DNA of 6,093 nucleotides from positions 1 to 6,093 of the forward strand of contig JAFOXE010000037.1 in NCBI GenBank assembly GCA_017425765.1, written 5' to 3'. Source of the DNA: Paraprevotella sp. GTDB taxonomy: Bacteria; Bacteroidota; Bacteroidia; Bacteroidales; Bacteroidaceae. The stretch's first letter is position 1. Each line of letters opens with the position of its first letter. Under the pieces are notes generated by a model. That model worked only from the letters and a program-made list of their open reading frames with translations. It searched no databases and was not told the origin of the DNA. Position numbers and translations under genes: made by a program. Below are positions 5,995 to 6,093 of the stretch, in pieces.

Positions 5995-6093
5995 TTAGCA
6001 TCCCATGGCCTCGCGATAGAAGTCTAGCATTTCCATAATTTCCTCCTTCGTGGCCTCTTGGTTTATTTGTATGTCGCCTATATCTTTTAATAA
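5995..6093 (-). CDS. C-terminal end of an unidentified protein (start outside window)
   Basis: Read on the minus strand from the right edge, the frame is open for 32 codons and stops with TAA at 5997-5995. The tail is charged and looks helical, ending in EMLDFYREAMGC. I do not recognise the family from so short a piece. Coding is supported by the open frame, coding-like composition and the 41-nt spacing to the GH43 gene, which suggests one operon. Its neighbour makes a sugar-related function plausible, but the residues do not show one. Confidence 0.62.
   Translation of the reverse strand, partial: LLKDIGDIQINQEATKEEIMEMLDFYREAMGC

Noticed and set aside
1..6093. CRISPR array, insertion sequence, phage or defence system
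   Set aside because: No regularly spaced repeats, transposase, integrase or defence-type protein is visible in any frame; all long frames are accounted for by the listed genes.

Overview
The window looks like chromosomal DNA from a Bacteroidota bacterium, most likely a gut or rumen Bacteroidales of the Prevotella/Bacteroides type. Three intergenic sites fit the Bacteroidota promoter -7 consensus TAnnTTTG. Gene leaders are A/T-rich with no clear Shine-Dalgarno sequence. The proteins are of Bacteroidales type, including secreted GH43 enzymes with '...AQ' signal-peptide ends. Genus is inference.

Layout. (1) 1-2141, minus strand: a long open frame running off the left edge (at least 713 residues). 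It encodes a secreted, modular GH43 enzyme of the endo-arabinanase type: catalytic propeller, beta-sandwich domain, atrophied Ig-like domain, and the start of a LamG-like domain. (2) 2142-2746: gene-poor DNA holding the GH43 promoter, an initiator tRNA-fMet gene on the minus strand with its own terminator and promoter, a triple TCGTGC repeat upstream of that promoter, and a divergent promoter for the next operon. (3) 2747-4792, plus strand: a compact three-gene unit of TetR-family regulator, FabG-like reductase and RluA-family pseudouridine synthase, with gaps of 31 and 5 nt. (4) 4834-4883: a perfect 18-bp hairpin serving as a bidirectional terminator between convergent genes. (5) 4907-5953, minus strand: a second, single-domain secreted GH43 enzyme. 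(6) 5995-6093, minus strand: the last 32 codons of an unidentified upstream gene, 41 nt from the GH43 gene and probably in the same operon.

Function. The two GH43 proteins suggest breakdown of arabinan, arabinoxylan or a similar plant polysaccharide outside the cytoplasm. The central block is housekeeping: translation initiation (tRNA-fMet), fatty-acid or acyl reduction (FabG-like) with a linked TetR regulator, and RNA modification (RluA). I see no CRISPR array, insertion sequence, phage gene or defence system, and nothing that amounts to a new multi-gene system. The most interesting details are the A29:U41 pair in the initiator tRNA anticodon stem, the repeats upstream of the tRNA promoter, the nearly leaderless TetR promoter, and an acidic residue in the FabG-like protein that predicts NAD(H) rather than NADP(H) use.
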